Positions 1 through 9,046 of a stretch of 64,000 bases of DNA are shown in pieces. This stretch comes from Pararhizobium sp. YC-54 (lineage in GTDB: Bacteria; Pseudomonadota; Alphaproteobacteria; Rhizobiales; Rhizobiaceae): the NCBI RefSeq assembly GCF_025847205.1, contig NZ_JAOYTH010000003.1:372001-436000 (forward strand). The letters are read 5' to 3'. The position numbers and the translations under genes were made by a program. The notes under the pieces were generated by a model, which made no database searches, was not told the origin of the DNA, and saw nothing but the letters and a program-made list of their open reading frames with translations. Positions within the stretch are counted from its first letter, which is position 1. Every line of letters starts with the position of its first letter.

Positions 1-219
1 GCGCCCACGGAACGGATGAGTTTCCGTACTGGTCGTTCCATCGGCAGGACCGAAGATATCCCTTGGAAGTTACTCACGTTCGGACAGCCTCGCCCGTTCC
101 GGCGGGAACTGACAGTCCGCGCACAATTCTTTCCAGAACTGCATTTTCCTTGAACGGAAGTTGCGTTAAGAACGCGCCAACATCTGACAAGCCCACCCTT
201 CGATCAAGAGGAATGCCCC
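1..219. other. Upstream flank of leuB, no gene called
   Basis: I see no convincing gene here. Short open frames run through it, including one that continues into leuB in another frame, but none has a family signature. The last part carries the leuB ribosome binding site AAGAGGAA at 206-213. No leucine-rich leader peptide or terminator hairpin is obvious ahead of leuB. Confidence 0.4.
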
Positions 220-1332
<1,113 letters not shown>

Positions 1333-1358
1333 ATTTCGCCGGATCGAACATATTGGGC

Positions 1359-1395
1359 GGCATCCGGGTCATGGGCCCGGATGCCGTTTTTGTTT
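1359..1395 (+). terminator. Rho-independent terminator of leuB
   Basis: A perfect 10-bp stem (GGCATCCGGG / CCCGGATGCC) with a 7-nt loop is followed by a T-rich run at 1386-1395. Confidence 0.85.
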
Positions 1396-1456
1396 GATGG
1401 ACTTGATTGGTTGCCCACGAGGTAACAGATAGGTCTAACGGTTGCCATTCTCCCCG

Positions 1457-1485
1457 GTCATCCTCGGGCTTGACCCGAGGATGAC
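1457..1485. repeat. Palindromic intergenic repeat (copy 1)
   Basis: A 12-bp perfect inverted repeat, GTCATCCTCGGG and its complement, around the loop CTTGA. The same core returns at 21420-21440. It has the form of the short palindromes dispersed between genes in rhizobial genomes. The family name is not established here. Confidence 0.75.
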
Positions 1486-1553
1486 GGAAAACGGGGACCG
1501 GACAACGAAAAGCAGCGAAGGCCGCGCGTAAAACAATTCGAGAAACCGCCTCC

Positions 1554-2252
1554 ATGGACCGACCGCTTTCCTCTTCCCTCTGGCTTTTGCTGGCGGCGGC
1601 CGTTCTGGTCGCCGCGCTGCTTCCCTTTGACGGTACGATTTCGCAGTGGGCGCAGGGGCTGCCGGGTGGGATTGTTTCCTTCAACGAACGGATCACCGAT
1701 TTCGGCACATTTGCCTGGATGATCTACGGTTCCGGTTCGATCGTCATCATCGCCTATATCCTGCATCGTGTGGTGCACAGCGACGGGTTTTCCTCAAAAG
1801 CCAAGACCGCCTGGCGGTTGGCGCTGTATTTCTTCGTGACGATCGGCAGCGCCAGCGCTCTGGTTCACCTCCTGAAACTGATCATCGGGCGAGCCCGACC
1901 GGAACTTTTCCTGGAGTATGGCGCCCATAGCCTGACGCCCCTTGCCAACGAATGGCTGTTCGAGAGCTTTCCCTCCGGCCATTCGGCCGCGGTCGGATCG
2001 TTCTTCGGCGCCTTTGCGATGCTGGCGCCGCGGCTGAGGATCGTCTTTGCGCTCGGCGCGCTGACAATCGGCATCACCCGGATCGTCGTTGGCGCGCATT
2101 ATCCCAGTGACGTGGCGGCCGGCCTTCTGGTGGGTCTTTGGACGGCGCTGATGACCGCCTTTTTCTTTGCCCGGCAGGAATGGCTGTTCCGGCTGGACGA
2201 GAAGGGCTGGCCCCGGCCGAAGAACAGTTTTCACCCGGCGTCCTCGGCCTGA
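1554..2252 (+). CDS. PAP2-family membrane phosphatase
   Basis: Type 2 phosphatidic acid phosphatase superfamily protein of 232 residues, an inner-membrane enzyme whose likely substrates are lipid phosphates or undecaprenyl diphosphate. All three phosphatase motifs are present: K108-x6-R115-P116, PSGH at 140-143, and R176-x5-H182-x3-D186. About six hydrophobic segments are visible, the first at residues 8-23. The substrate cannot be told from the sequence. It stands alone between a dispersed palindrome and a terminator shared with the convergent MFS gene. Start is the ATG at 1554; the Shine-Dalgarno sequence is weak. Confidence 0.88.
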   Translation: MDRPLSSSLWLLLAAAVLVAALLPFDGTISQWAQGLPGGIVSFNERITDFGTFAWMIYGSGSIVIIAYILHRVVHSDGFSSKAKTAWRLALYFFVTIGSASALVHLLKLIIGRARPELFLEYGAHSLTPLANEWLFESFPSGHSAAVGSFFGAFAMLAPRLRIVFALGALTIGITRIVVGAHYPSDVAAGLLVGLWTALMTAFFFARQEWLFRLDEKGWPRPKNSFHPASSA

Positions 2253-2273
2253 CGGCACGCAGCGGCAATGAAA

Positions 2274-2300
2274 AGCCCGGCGCAAGGGCTGCGCCGGGCT
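2274..2300. terminator. Bidirectional terminator between PAP2 and MFS genes
   Basis: An 11-bp perfect stem (AGCCCGGCGCA and its complement) with loop AGGGC. On the minus strand it is followed by CTTTT, so it suits the MFS gene best. Confidence 0.75.
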
Positions 2301-2325
2301 CTTCCGTTACCGATATCCGCCGGGA

Positions 2326-4212
2326 TCAATCCATGGCGTTGATATCGCGGTCCTTGGTTTCGGGCAGGAACAGCATGCCGATCACCAGCGTGATGCCGGC
2401 AAACACGATCGGGTACCAGAGGCCGTAGTAGATATCGCCCTGGGCAGCGCTCATGGCGAAGGCCGTTGCCGGAAGCAGACCGCCGAACCAGCCGTTACCG
2501 ATATGGTAGGGCAGGGACATGCCGGTGTAGCGGATGCGGGTCGGGAAGAGTTCGACCAAAAGTGCGGCGATCGGGCCATAGACCATCGTCACATAGATGA
2601 CGAGGACGGTCAGAACCGCGATGATGGTGATCCAGTTGACCCGGGCCGGATCGGCGACCATGGCGAACGCGCCGCCCTTGTCGATGGTGTAAACAGGCAT
2701 TTCGGTGACACCGGTTGCTTCTTCGGCCGTCAAAAGCTTGGCCGCAACCAGCTGTTCGCCGGTCATGGTTGCCTTGTCGCCGCCGCGAACGGCTGCGGCA
2801 TCGAGCGCCAGCTCCGGATTGGCGGCAACGAAGCCGTCCAGCTTGCTTTCCGGGACCTTGGCGGCGGCACGAACCAACGGATAACCGCTACCCTGGAGCG
2901 CCATGTTGATCTGCTTTTCGAAGGCGCCGCCCATGGCCTTGGCCTTGTCGCCTGCGGCAACGGCATCGTAACCGGTGATGGTCGTATCGCCGATCTTGAC
3001 GGTTGCAGCCGAGCCGGCGGCGCCGGGAACGACGTCGTACGGAACCGAATTGCGCGTCAGGAACGAGGTCGCGATATCGCAGGATGTCGTGAACTTTGCC
3101 GTGCCTGTCGGGTTGAACTGGAACTTGCAGTCGCCCGGAGCGGCAGTGACGGTTGCACGGATGGTTTCCTGCGCTTCGGCCAGGGCCGGATTGCCGGCCC
3201 AGGTCAGCGCCTTGAACAGCGGGAAGTAGGTGACCATGGCGAGCAGCAGGCCGGCCATGATGATCGGCTTGCGGCCGATCTTGTCGGAAAGCCAGCCGAA
3301 GAACACGAAGAAGCCGGTGCCGATGAGCAGCGATGCGGCGACCATGATGTTTGCCGACTGGCCGTCCACCTTCAGGATGTTCTGCAGGAAGAACAGCGCA
3401 TAGAACTGGCCGGAATACCAGACGACGGCCTGGCCGACGACGGCACCGAACAGCGCCAGAAGCGCGATCTTGGCGTTTCTCCACTGGCCGAAGGCTTCCG
3501 TCAACGGGGCCTTGGAGCCCTTGCCCTCTTCCTTCATCTTCTTGAAGGCGGGCGATTCATTCATTTTCAGACGAATCCAGACGGATACGCCAAGCAGGAG
3601 GCAGGAGAGCAGGAACGGAATGCGCCAGCCCCAGGCCGCGAAGGCTTCCTTGCCAAGCAGCATCTGCACGGAAACGATGACCACCAGCGACAGGAACAGC
3701 CCGAGCGTCGCCGTCGTCTGGATCCACGAGGTGAAATAACCGCGTTTTCCATGTGGCGCGTGTTCGGCGACATAGGTCGCGGCACCGCCATACTCGCCGC
3801 CGAGCGCCAGGCCCTGCAGCATGCGCAGTGCGATCAGAAGGATCGGAGCGGCAATGCCGATCGAGGCGGCACCGGGCAGGATGCCGACGAGGAAGGTCGA
3901 CAGGCCCATGATCACGATGGTGACGAGGAAGGTATATTTGCGGCCGACGAGATCGCCGAGCCGGCCGAAGACCAGCGCCCCGAACGGACGGACGAGGAAG
4001 CCTGCTGCAAACGCCAGCAGGGCGAAGATGTTACGGGTGGTTTCAGGATATTGGGAAAAGAAGGTTGCGCCGATATAGACGGCCAGCGAACCATAGAGAT
4101 AGAAATCGTACCACTCGAAGATCGTGCCGAGCGAAGAGGCGAAGATCACCTTCTTCTGCTCGCCTGTCATGGGGGCGGCCTTGGCTCTGCCCACTGTTGC
4201 AATATCTGCCAT
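2326..4212 (-). CDS. MFS transporter, MHS type, with a large extracytoplasmic insertion
   Basis: Inner-membrane proton symporter of the metabolite:H+ symporter branch (relatives carry proline/betaine, citrate, alpha-ketoglutarate, shikimate). Family marks are the N-terminal FEWYDFYLYG (32-41), the loop GRLGDLVGRKY (83-93) and its counterpart GWLSDKIGRKP (316-326), and the C-terminal PETKDRD. At 628 residues it is roughly 190 longer than usual. The surplus is a soluble stretch at about 338-524, between two hydrophobic segments of the second half, with two cysteines (362, 378) that could pair outside the membrane. A terminator follows the gene on the minus strand. Substrate is unknown and no catabolic neighbour suggests one. 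Confidence 0.88.
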   Translation of the reverse strand: MADIATVGRAKAAPMTGEQKKVIFASSLGTIFEWYDFYLYGSLAVYIGATFFSQYPETTRNIFALLAFAAGFLVRPFGALVFGRLGDLVGRKYTFLVTIVIMGLSTFLVGILPGAASIGIAAPILLIALRMLQGLALGGEYGGAATYVAEHAPHGKRGYFTSWIQTTATLGLFLSLVVIVSVQMLLGKEAFAAWGWRIPFLLSCLLLGVSVWIRLKMNESPAFKKMKEEGKGSKAPLTEAFGQWRNAKIALLALFGAVVGQAVVWYSGQFYALFFLQNILKVDGQSANIMVAASLLIGTGFFVFFGWLSDKIGRKPIIMAGLLLAMVTYFPLFKALTWAGNPALAEAQETIRATVTAAPGDCKFQFNPTGTAKFTTSCDIATSFLTRNSVPYDVVPGAAGSAATVKIGDTTITGYDAVAAGDKAKAMGGAFEKQINMALQGSGYPLVRAAAKVPESKLDGFVAANPELALDAAAVRGGDKATMTGEQLVAAKLLTAEEATGVTEMPVYTIDKGGAFAMVADPARVNWITIIAVLTVLVIYVTMVYGPIAALLVELFPTRIRYTGMSLPYHIGNGWFGGLLPATAFAMSAAQGDIYYGLWYPIVFAGITLVIGMLFLPETKDRDINAMD

Positions 4213-4372
4213 TTCGTTTGTCCTCCACTCAAAAACGGCTTGTGCGCACCCTCAGTTGCTTCCGAATCCTCCCTGATTCCGAAGCGGAATGCGCCATGAG
4301 AACAAAATGGCAGAAAACACCCTGAGGTGGCAGAGCGGCTTTGGGATTATGACTTTAGTCGAATGCCGCAGA

Positions 4373-5653
4373 TCAGGCGCGAAGGGCAGCGGCCGGTGAC
4401 TGGCGATAGGCCAGAAGTGCCGGCGCAAGCGCAAGGATGGCGGAGAACACGGCGATGACGGCCAAGCTTTTCAGATCGTCGCGGATAAAGCCGACCGGCA
4501 GGACGATGCCGCTTTCGCCTGAAAGCATCATCGACAGCATCGTCGCCGCGCCGTAGCCGATGGCAAAGCCGAAGGCAATACCGAGCGCGATGAGGATGAA
4601 AAGTTCCAGCCAGACGACCATAAGCACGGCCGATTGCGGCGCGCCAAACGCCCGCAGCGCACCGATCTGCCGGCGGCGCTGGCCGATATGCATGACGGTG
4701 ACCATCAGGACGGCGGCGGCAACCAGGATCTGCGCACCGGCGGCGACCGCCGACAGCACCCGTTTGGCATCCCCGAGCGTCGCATAGAGATTGGTCAGGA
4801 CTTCGCCGGGAAAGACCGCGAGCGTGCCATTGCTGCGGTAGTCCTGGCGCAGCTTATAGGCGTCGGCGATGGTTTTCGGCTTGACGAGGATTGCCGGAAG
4901 GCCGGGAGTTTTGGCCGTCCAGTGTTCATCAAGTGGCGCATCGGGATCAACATGGGCATGCTCGTGACCATCAGCGTGATCATCATGTCCGGGGTCTTCC
5001 GCGTGATGAGCCCCGCCCGCTTCGGCAGCGCGATCGTGATCATCCTCATGCGCAGCCATTCCATGCAGGTTCCAGACCGACTGGATCGGCACCAGGATCG
5101 CCCGGTCCCAGGATGTGCCGGTTGGCGCCATCCGGCCCGTGACGCGATAGGCGAGTTCCGTATGGGTTTCGCCGCCGAGCGTGGCGAGCCCATGTGCCGG
5201 TTTCACCTCGTAGCCGAGCGGCAGCGTCACGGCGGCACCGGCGACGGCTTCGCCGGCCTTTGAGAACACCCGCCCCTCCGCCAGTGCTGACAGATTGGCG
5301 GTGAGTGCTGTGGATGTTCCGACGATCGGATAGCCGGAGAAGGAATCGCCGAAGCCGATGGGTGCTGCCCAGGAGACGCGCGGATCGGCGGCAAGCTTGG
5401 CCAACACATCGCCCGGCATCAGGGGCAAGGGCGACGGCTGCAGGAAAACCGAGGAGAGCAGCAGCTGCGTTTCGCTACCCGGCGCGCCGACCACCAGATC
5501 GAACCGGTCGGCTGCACGGGCACTGCCGAGCCTGAGTGCCCGCTCCTGCAGCGTGACGGCAACACCGAGTGCCGTGGCAAAGGCGATCAAAAGGACGACG
5601 ACCAGCGAACCGGCCCACAGACGGCGCAGATCGGCAAGGATGAAACGGGTCAT
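4373..5653 (-). CDS. ABC transporter permease (FtsX/MacB type) with His-rich loop
   Basis: A 426-residue permease of the FtsX/MacB fold: one N-terminal membrane segment (about 15-33), a large periplasmic domain, then three membrane segments in the last 130 residues. The periplasmic part has a loop with 11 histidines between residues 197 and 244, mixed with Asp and Glu, which looks like a divalent-metal-binding stretch. It overlaps the ATPase gene by 4 bp, so the pair is translationally coupled. With the DUF3299 gene upstream, the trio resembles zinc-responsive operons I recall from Pseudomonas (PA4064-PA4066) and Vibrio (zrg). A metal-related role is inferred, not shown. Confidence 0.85.
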   Translation of the reverse strand: MTRFILADLRRLWAGSLVVVLLIAFATALGVAVTLQERALRLGSARAADRFDLVVGAPGSETQLLLSSVFLQPSPLPLMPGDVLAKLAADPRVSWAAPIGFGDSFSGYPIVGTSTALTANLSALAEGRVFSKAGEAVAGAAVTLPLGYEVKPAHGLATLGGETHTELAYRVTGRMAPTGTSWDRAILVPIQSVWNLHGMAAHEDDHDRAAEAGGAHHAEDPGHDDHADGHEHAHVDPDAPLDEHWTAKTPGLPAILVKPKTIADAYKLRQDYRSNGTLAVFPGEVLTNLYATLGDAKRVLSAVAAGAQILVAAAVLMVTVMHIGQRRRQIGALRAFGAPQSAVLMVVWLELFILIALGIAFGFAIGYGAATMLSMMLSGESGIVLPVGFIRDDLKSLAVIAVFSAILALAPALLAYRQSPAAALRA

Positions 5654-6342
5654 GCCGCCATCTCCCGGTGCTCGCGATCCGACGCGATCCGGCCGGCCGA
5701 CAGGGTGATGCGGCGATCGAGCCTGTCGGTCAATCGCGGATCGTGCGAGACGACAATGAGCGTGCTCTCATTGCTGACGGACAGATCGATCAACAGACGG
5801 GCAACGGCATCACCGCTGTCGCTGTCGAGGCTTGCCGTCGGCTCGTCGGCGATCAGCACGCCCGGCTTTCGAAGCAGCGCCCGGGCAATCGCGACGCGCT
5901 GCATTTCGCCGCGCGACATGGTTTCGACCTTCTGCCCGGCGCGGCAAAGACCGACGGCATAAAGCAGCATCAGCGCCCGATCCGGATCGCCCGGCTGCAT
6001 CGCGCGTGACAAGCGGGCGGGCAGAAGGATGTTATCGACCGCGCTCAAGCCCGGGAAAAGATGGAAATCCTGCATCACGAGGCCGATATGGGCGCCGCGC
6101 CAGCGATCGCGGCTGCGCTCGGACATCGCAGCGATATCGGTGCCGCCCCATCGGATGGAGCCACCGGCGGCGCAGTGCTCGAGCCCGGTCAGGATATTGA
6201 CCAACGTGCTTTTGCCCGAGCCCGAAGCGCCGGTGACCACGACCCGGCTTCCGGCGACGATGGAAAGAGAGGGGATATCCAGGACCGGGGAGAGGAGGCC
6301 CGGATAGGAAACGGAAATCTGGCTAAGGTCGAGTGGCAGCAT
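5650..6342 (-). CDS. ABC transporter ATP-binding protein (LolD/MacB-like)
   Basis: Cytoplasmic ATPase of about 230 residues that powers the downstream FtsX-type permease. Walker A GASGSGKST, a signature-like SRGEMQRVAIARAL and Walker B VLIADEPTASLD are present, followed by the switch His in VVSHD. The ATG at 6342 is preferred over an upstream start because it begins just 2 bp after the DUF3299 stop, and translation then opens with the normal family N-terminus. The 3' end overlaps the permease start. Substrate is unknown; the His-rich partner suggests a metal or a metal-dependent process. Confidence 0.9.
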   Translation of the reverse strand: MLPLDLSQISVSYPGLLSPVLDIPSLSIVAGSRVVVTGASGSGKSTLVNILTGLEHCAAGGSIRWGGTDIAAMSERSRDRWRGAHIGLVMQDFHLFPGLSAVDNILLPARLSRAMQPGDPDRALMLLYAVGLCRAGQKVETMSRGEMQRVAIARALLRKPGVLIADEPTASLDSDSGDAVARLLIDLSVSNESTLIVVSHDPRLTDRLDRRITLSAGRIASDREHREMAA

Positions 6343-6344
6343 CG

Positions 6345-6809
6345 CTAGACCGAGGCGTATTCGGCGTTGCGCAGCCGCAGCAGGCTGACGAAACCGGTTT
6401 CCGGATCGGTCCACGACCCGAACTCGAGAGTACCCCGTGCCTCGATCGTCTGCGACGGTTGCACGAAAGTCTGTTTTTCGCCGAGATAGACGACGACGAT
6501 ATTGTCCGGCCAGTCGGCATCGGACGAGCAGAAGGGACAGATCGACATCGGAATTTCGGTGAGCACGAAGAAGGCGGCTTCGGCCTTGAGCGGCGGCGCC
6601 ATGAAGCCCTTGATCGTTATCTCCTGACCGGCCAGCGACTTCACCTTTTCGGAGAACTCCAGCCCGAGAACACCGAACTTGCTGTAGAGCTCATCGAACG
6701 ACAGGGACGGAACGGCCGCTGCGGCCGGCCGGGTCATCGCCAGAAGCGGCAAGCCTGCGATCAGCGACAAGACGGTGCGCCGGGTCGTGTATGGGTCAAG
6801 ACGGATCAT
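6345..6809 (-). CDS. DUF3299 family exported protein
   Basis: A 154-residue protein with a TTRR-containing N-terminus, a hydrophobic stretch and AAAA cleavage-like site (residues 8-34), so probably exported, perhaps via Tat. The mature part carries CPFCSSDADWP, a CxxC pair typical of DUF3299. The ATG at 6809 has AGGAG eight bases upstream; longer starts lack this. It is the first gene of a tight operon with the ABC ATPase (2-bp gap) and permease. DUF3299 genes sit in the zinc-responsive ABC operons I know from Pseudomonas and Vibrio, but the His-rich DUF2796 protein normally at the head of those operons is absent here. Molecular function is unknown. Confidence 0.8.
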   Translation of the reverse strand: MIRLDPYTTRRTVLSLIAGLPLLAMTRPAAAAVPSLSFDELYSKFGVLGLEFSEKVKSLAGQEITIKGFMAPPLKAEAAFFVLTEIPMSICPFCSSDADWPDNIVVVYLGEKQTFVQPSQTIEARGTLEFGSWTDPETGFVSLLRLRNAEYASV

Positions 6810-6829
6810 AGGCGATCTCCTTGCGGAGC

Positions 6830-6852
6830 GGCCGTGGCTTGAAACCACGGCC
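6830..6852. other. Hairpin upstream of the DUF3299 gene
   Basis: GGCCGTGG and its exact complement around a 7-nt loop, between the phoA terminator and the DUF3299 ribosome binding site. It could be a leader structure or an operator. No Zur consensus could be recognised by eye. Confidence 0.45.
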
Positions 6853-6870
6853 GGAACCAGAAAAGCGGAA

Positions 6871-6900
6871 TCCGGCGGGCTGTCGTACAAGCCCGCCGGA
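6871..6900 (-). terminator. Terminator downstream of alkaline phosphatase
   Basis: An inverted repeat with 11-base arms around TGTCGTACA-type loop sequence (TCCGGCGGGCT... and complement) begins 12 bp after the phosphatase stop. On the minus strand it is followed by TTCCGCTTTT, so termination is likely but may be incomplete. Confidence 0.65.
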
Positions 6901-6912
6901 CGCGATGACAGA

Positions 6913-8670
6913 TCAGTTGGTCTGTTTTACACCAAGCGCCAGGGTATCGGCGAGAACGCGGTAGATATCGCTTTCTTCCATATAGCCCTTGAAGTCTTCG
7001 GCACCCGGACCGGCTGCCTGAAGAACCACGTCATCAACGGAATGCACGCCGCTATCGCCGCTCTTCGGGATATTGCCCTGCACGAAGACGGCGCCGGGAA
7101 CATCCTTGTAGGCTTCGTTGGCGATGTATTCCTTCTTTTCGTTCTGGATCGCCGGAACGAAAGGCCCATCGAGCTTCGGGCGGAAGGTCTCGTAGTGATC
7201 CGGACCGTTATTGGCGCTCAGGAACAGGCGGCGCGTGACGTCGATCTTGTCCGGATAACCATCCTTGTTTTCGTCGGTATAGTTCGGGAATCCGGCTTCG
7301 GCGTATGTCCCGACCTTTTCGCGCATTTCGGTGCCCGGCTTTTCGTCATCGACGGTGCCGATGATCGAAACGCCGTGGGCATGGTCACCGGTGACGACGA
7401 CCAGCGTGTCGGGGTGGCTCGCGGCGAACTCGCGGGCAACGCCGACCGCCTTGTCGAACTCGATGGTTTCGACGAGGGCGCGATCCCAGTCCAGCGGGTG
7501 GGACATCTTGTCGATGTTGGCGCCTTCAACCATCAGGAAGAAGCCTTCGTCATTCTTCGACAGTTCGCCGAGCGCAGCCTTGGTCATGTCGACCAGGCCC
7601 GGCTGGTTCGGGAACTTTTCGACCGTGCCCTTTTTCAGAAACTCGCGGTCCAGCGCCGTATCCATGTTGCCGGTGTGAAAGAGGCCGAGAATCTTGCCGG
7701 TGTTGGTGCCGGTTGCGGTCTGCAGCTCGGACTTGTCGGTGGCAAGCGTGTAGCCGGCTTCCTGGAACAGCTTGATATAGTCCTTATCGTCCTTGCGCTT
7801 CGAGCCGGGGATATCCTTGCTGAGGAAATAGGCCGATCCACCGCCGAGGACGACATCGGGCTTGACGTCGAACATCATGCCGACGATCTGTTCCTTGTCG
7901 GCGCGCTTGCGGGTATGGGCAACGACGGCAGCCGGCGTCGCATCCTCGACCTCGGCATTCGAGACGATGCCGATCGACTTTTTCGTCTGGCGGCGAATGG
8001 CTTCGGCGATTGTTTCCACCTTCGGGTCGTCGAGGGTGTCGGGCGTGCGGTCGCCATAAACGCCAAGCGCGTTGACGGCGGTCTTGTGGCCGGTCATGTA
8101 GGCCGACATGGTGTTGGCGCTGTCGGTGGCGATCGCTTCGGTCGATGAGGTGCCGACGAAGGCCATATGGTCGAGGTCGTCCATGTTGAGGCGGCCATTG
8201 GCCTTACCTTCGGTCATGCCCTTGGACATGATGCGGGCGCCGGTGCGATGGGCAACGGACAGGCCGTCGCCGAGCAGGAAGATGATGTTCTTGGCCTTCT
8301 GGGTTTCGCCGGTGTTGTAGACGTCCCAGGTGACAGACTTCGATTCTGCGCCGGCGGTCACTTCGATCTTGTAGGCGCCTTCGGTCGGCAGGATGAGACC
8401 GCGAGCGATAACGGCCGAGCCCAGGATCTTGTCTTCCTTGCCTTTTTCTTCGGCAACGAATTCAGCTTCCTTGCCCAGCACAGTCTTGTAGTCCTGACCG
8501 TTGACGGTGATCTTGACGTCTTCCGGCTTGACCACGGACTTGAACTCGACCTTGAAGTCGAACGGCGAACCGGCAAGAATCGTTGCACGATCGAGCGGAT
8601 AGACGGTGGCGGCCTGTGCGGCCCCAGCGAGGAATGTCGTGGCGGCAAGCGCCGACAGAAGCATACGCAT
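6913..8670 (-). CDS. phoA: Alkaline phosphatase, PhoA family, with extra N-terminal domain
   Basis: Exported phosphomonoesterase that frees phosphate in the periplasm. Signal peptide at residues 1-21 ending AGAAQA. An additional beta-rich domain occupies about 22-120, and the metalloenzyme core starts at NIIFLLGDG (metal ligand D135). The nucleophile is Ser184 in TDSANTMSA, and later metal ligands are seen in VEGANIDKMSH and TGDHAHG. At 585 residues it is longer than E. coli PhoA because of the N-terminal domain. The ATG follows AAGGGGG. A Pho box 56 bp upstream predicts induction by PhoB in phosphate starvation. A zinc-type ABC/DUF3299 operon follows on the same strand, notable because the enzyme family needs zinc. 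Confidence 0.93.
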   Translation of the reverse strand: MRMLLSALAATTFLAGAAQAATVYPLDRATILAGSPFDFKVEFKSVVKPEDVKITVNGQDYKTVLGKEAEFVAEEKGKEDKILGSAVIARGLILPTEGAYKIEVTAGAESKSVTWDVYNTGETQKAKNIIFLLGDGLSVAHRTGARIMSKGMTEGKANGRLNMDDLDHMAFVGTSSTEAIATDSANTMSAYMTGHKTAVNALGVYGDRTPDTLDDPKVETIAEAIRRQTKKSIGIVSNAEVEDATPAAVVAHTRKRADKEQIVGMMFDVKPDVVLGGGSAYFLSKDIPGSKRKDDKDYIKLFQEAGYTLATDKSELQTATGTNTGKILGLFHTGNMDTALDREFLKKGTVEKFPNQPGLVDMTKAALGELSKNDEGFFLMVEGANIDKMSHPLDWDRALVETIEFDKAVGVAREFAASHPDTLVVVTGDHAHGVSIIGTVDDEKPGTEMREKVGTYAEAGFPNYTDENKDGYPDKIDVTRRLFLSANNGPDHYETFRPKLDGPFVPAIQNEKKEYIANEAYKDVPGAVFVQGNIPKSGDSGVHSVDDVVLQAAGPGAEDFKGYMEESDIYRVLADTLALGVKQTN

Positions 8671-8725
8671 GGAAAACCCCCTTGTGGTTTCGTTTCGAGC
8701 TGACGGCCCGCAATAGTCACCGCGA

Positions 8726-8743
8726 ATGACATCGGCATGACAC
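8726..8743 (-). promoter_or_regulatory. Pho box (PhoB operator) of the alkaline phosphatase gene
   Basis: On the minus strand the site reads GTGTCATGCCGATGTCAT: two TGTCAT half-repeats spaced by five bases, matching the 18-bp PhoB consensus (CTGTCAT-N4-CTGTCAT) except at the first base of each unit and in the spacer. About ten bases downstream lies GACTATTGC as a possible -10. It ends 56 bp from the phosphatase start codon. Confidence 0.8.
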
Positions 8744-8806
8744 TTCAGTAACGTTTTGACGGCAGGGGTGCGGCACGCCTTCCTGCCGGGCGTTCTCAGC
8801 TTTCTG

Positions 8807-8834
8807 TTGACTCTACGTCAAAACCGCGTATGAG
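8807..8834 (+). promoter_or_regulatory. Candidate sigma-70 promoter for the asd leader and asd
   Basis: TTGACT at 8807-8812 and TATGAG at 8829-8834 with a 16-bp spacer. It would start the transcript shortly before the leader ORF. Found by eye only. Confidence 0.4.
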
Positions 8835-8856
8835 CAGCAGCGGAAAAGGAACCGCC

Positions 8857-8976
8857 ATGCACCGTTTTGGTTACGCCATCGCTGCGCTGATCGCCCCGGC
8901 ATTCGCTGCCGGGCGGGTTCGTTCTTTCTCGATTTTTTCCAAAACAACGGCCAAAACGACGACGAAAACCGTCTGA
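8857..8976 (+). CDS. Putative Thr/Lys leader peptide of asd
   Basis: A 39-residue ORF ahead of asd. AAAGGA lies six bases before its ATG. The first 28 residues are unremarkable, but the last eleven read KTTAKTTTKTV: six Thr and three Lys codons out of eleven, immediately before the stop. Asd makes the common precursor of threonine, lysine and methionine, so this is the classic layout of a translation-sensing attenuator peptide such as thrL. Strong hairpins at 8998-9014 and 9020-9046 follow. No poly-U run follows them, so control might act on translation initiation instead. The function is inferred; the ORF, its ribosome binding site and its codon content are directly visible. Confidence 0.6.
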   Translation: MHRFGYAIAALIAPAFAAGRVRSFSIFSKTTAKTTTKTV

Positions 8977-8997
8977 CGTCTCTGGCCACCGCTCTCT

Positions 8998-9046
8998 CCC
9001 CGGTACGGCCGGGGACCTGAAACCCGCGCCCTTGGCCGGCGGGTTT
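8998..9046 (+). promoter_or_regulatory. Tandem hairpins in the asd leader RNA
   Basis: Hairpin A: CCCCGG / CCGGGG at 8998-9014 with a 5-nt loop. Hairpin B: AAACCCGC / GCGGGTTT at 9020-9046, with further internal pairing. Just before them CTCTCT (8992-8997) is complementary to AGAGAG (9075-9080), the probable asd Shine-Dalgarno region. Also GTCTCT (8978-8983) can pair with AGAGAC (9065-9070). These pairings could compete and respond to a ribosome stalled on the leader peptide. Confidence 0.5.

Noticed and set aside
1..219. Leucine leader peptide or end of an upstream gene
   Set aside because: No Leu-rich ORF is present, and the short frame open from base 1 to about 150 has no recognisable sequence.
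2503..4299. A 598-codon open frame antisense to the MFS gene
   Set aside because: The minus-strand frame has membrane segments and MHS motifs; this one is only hydrophilic shadow sequence.
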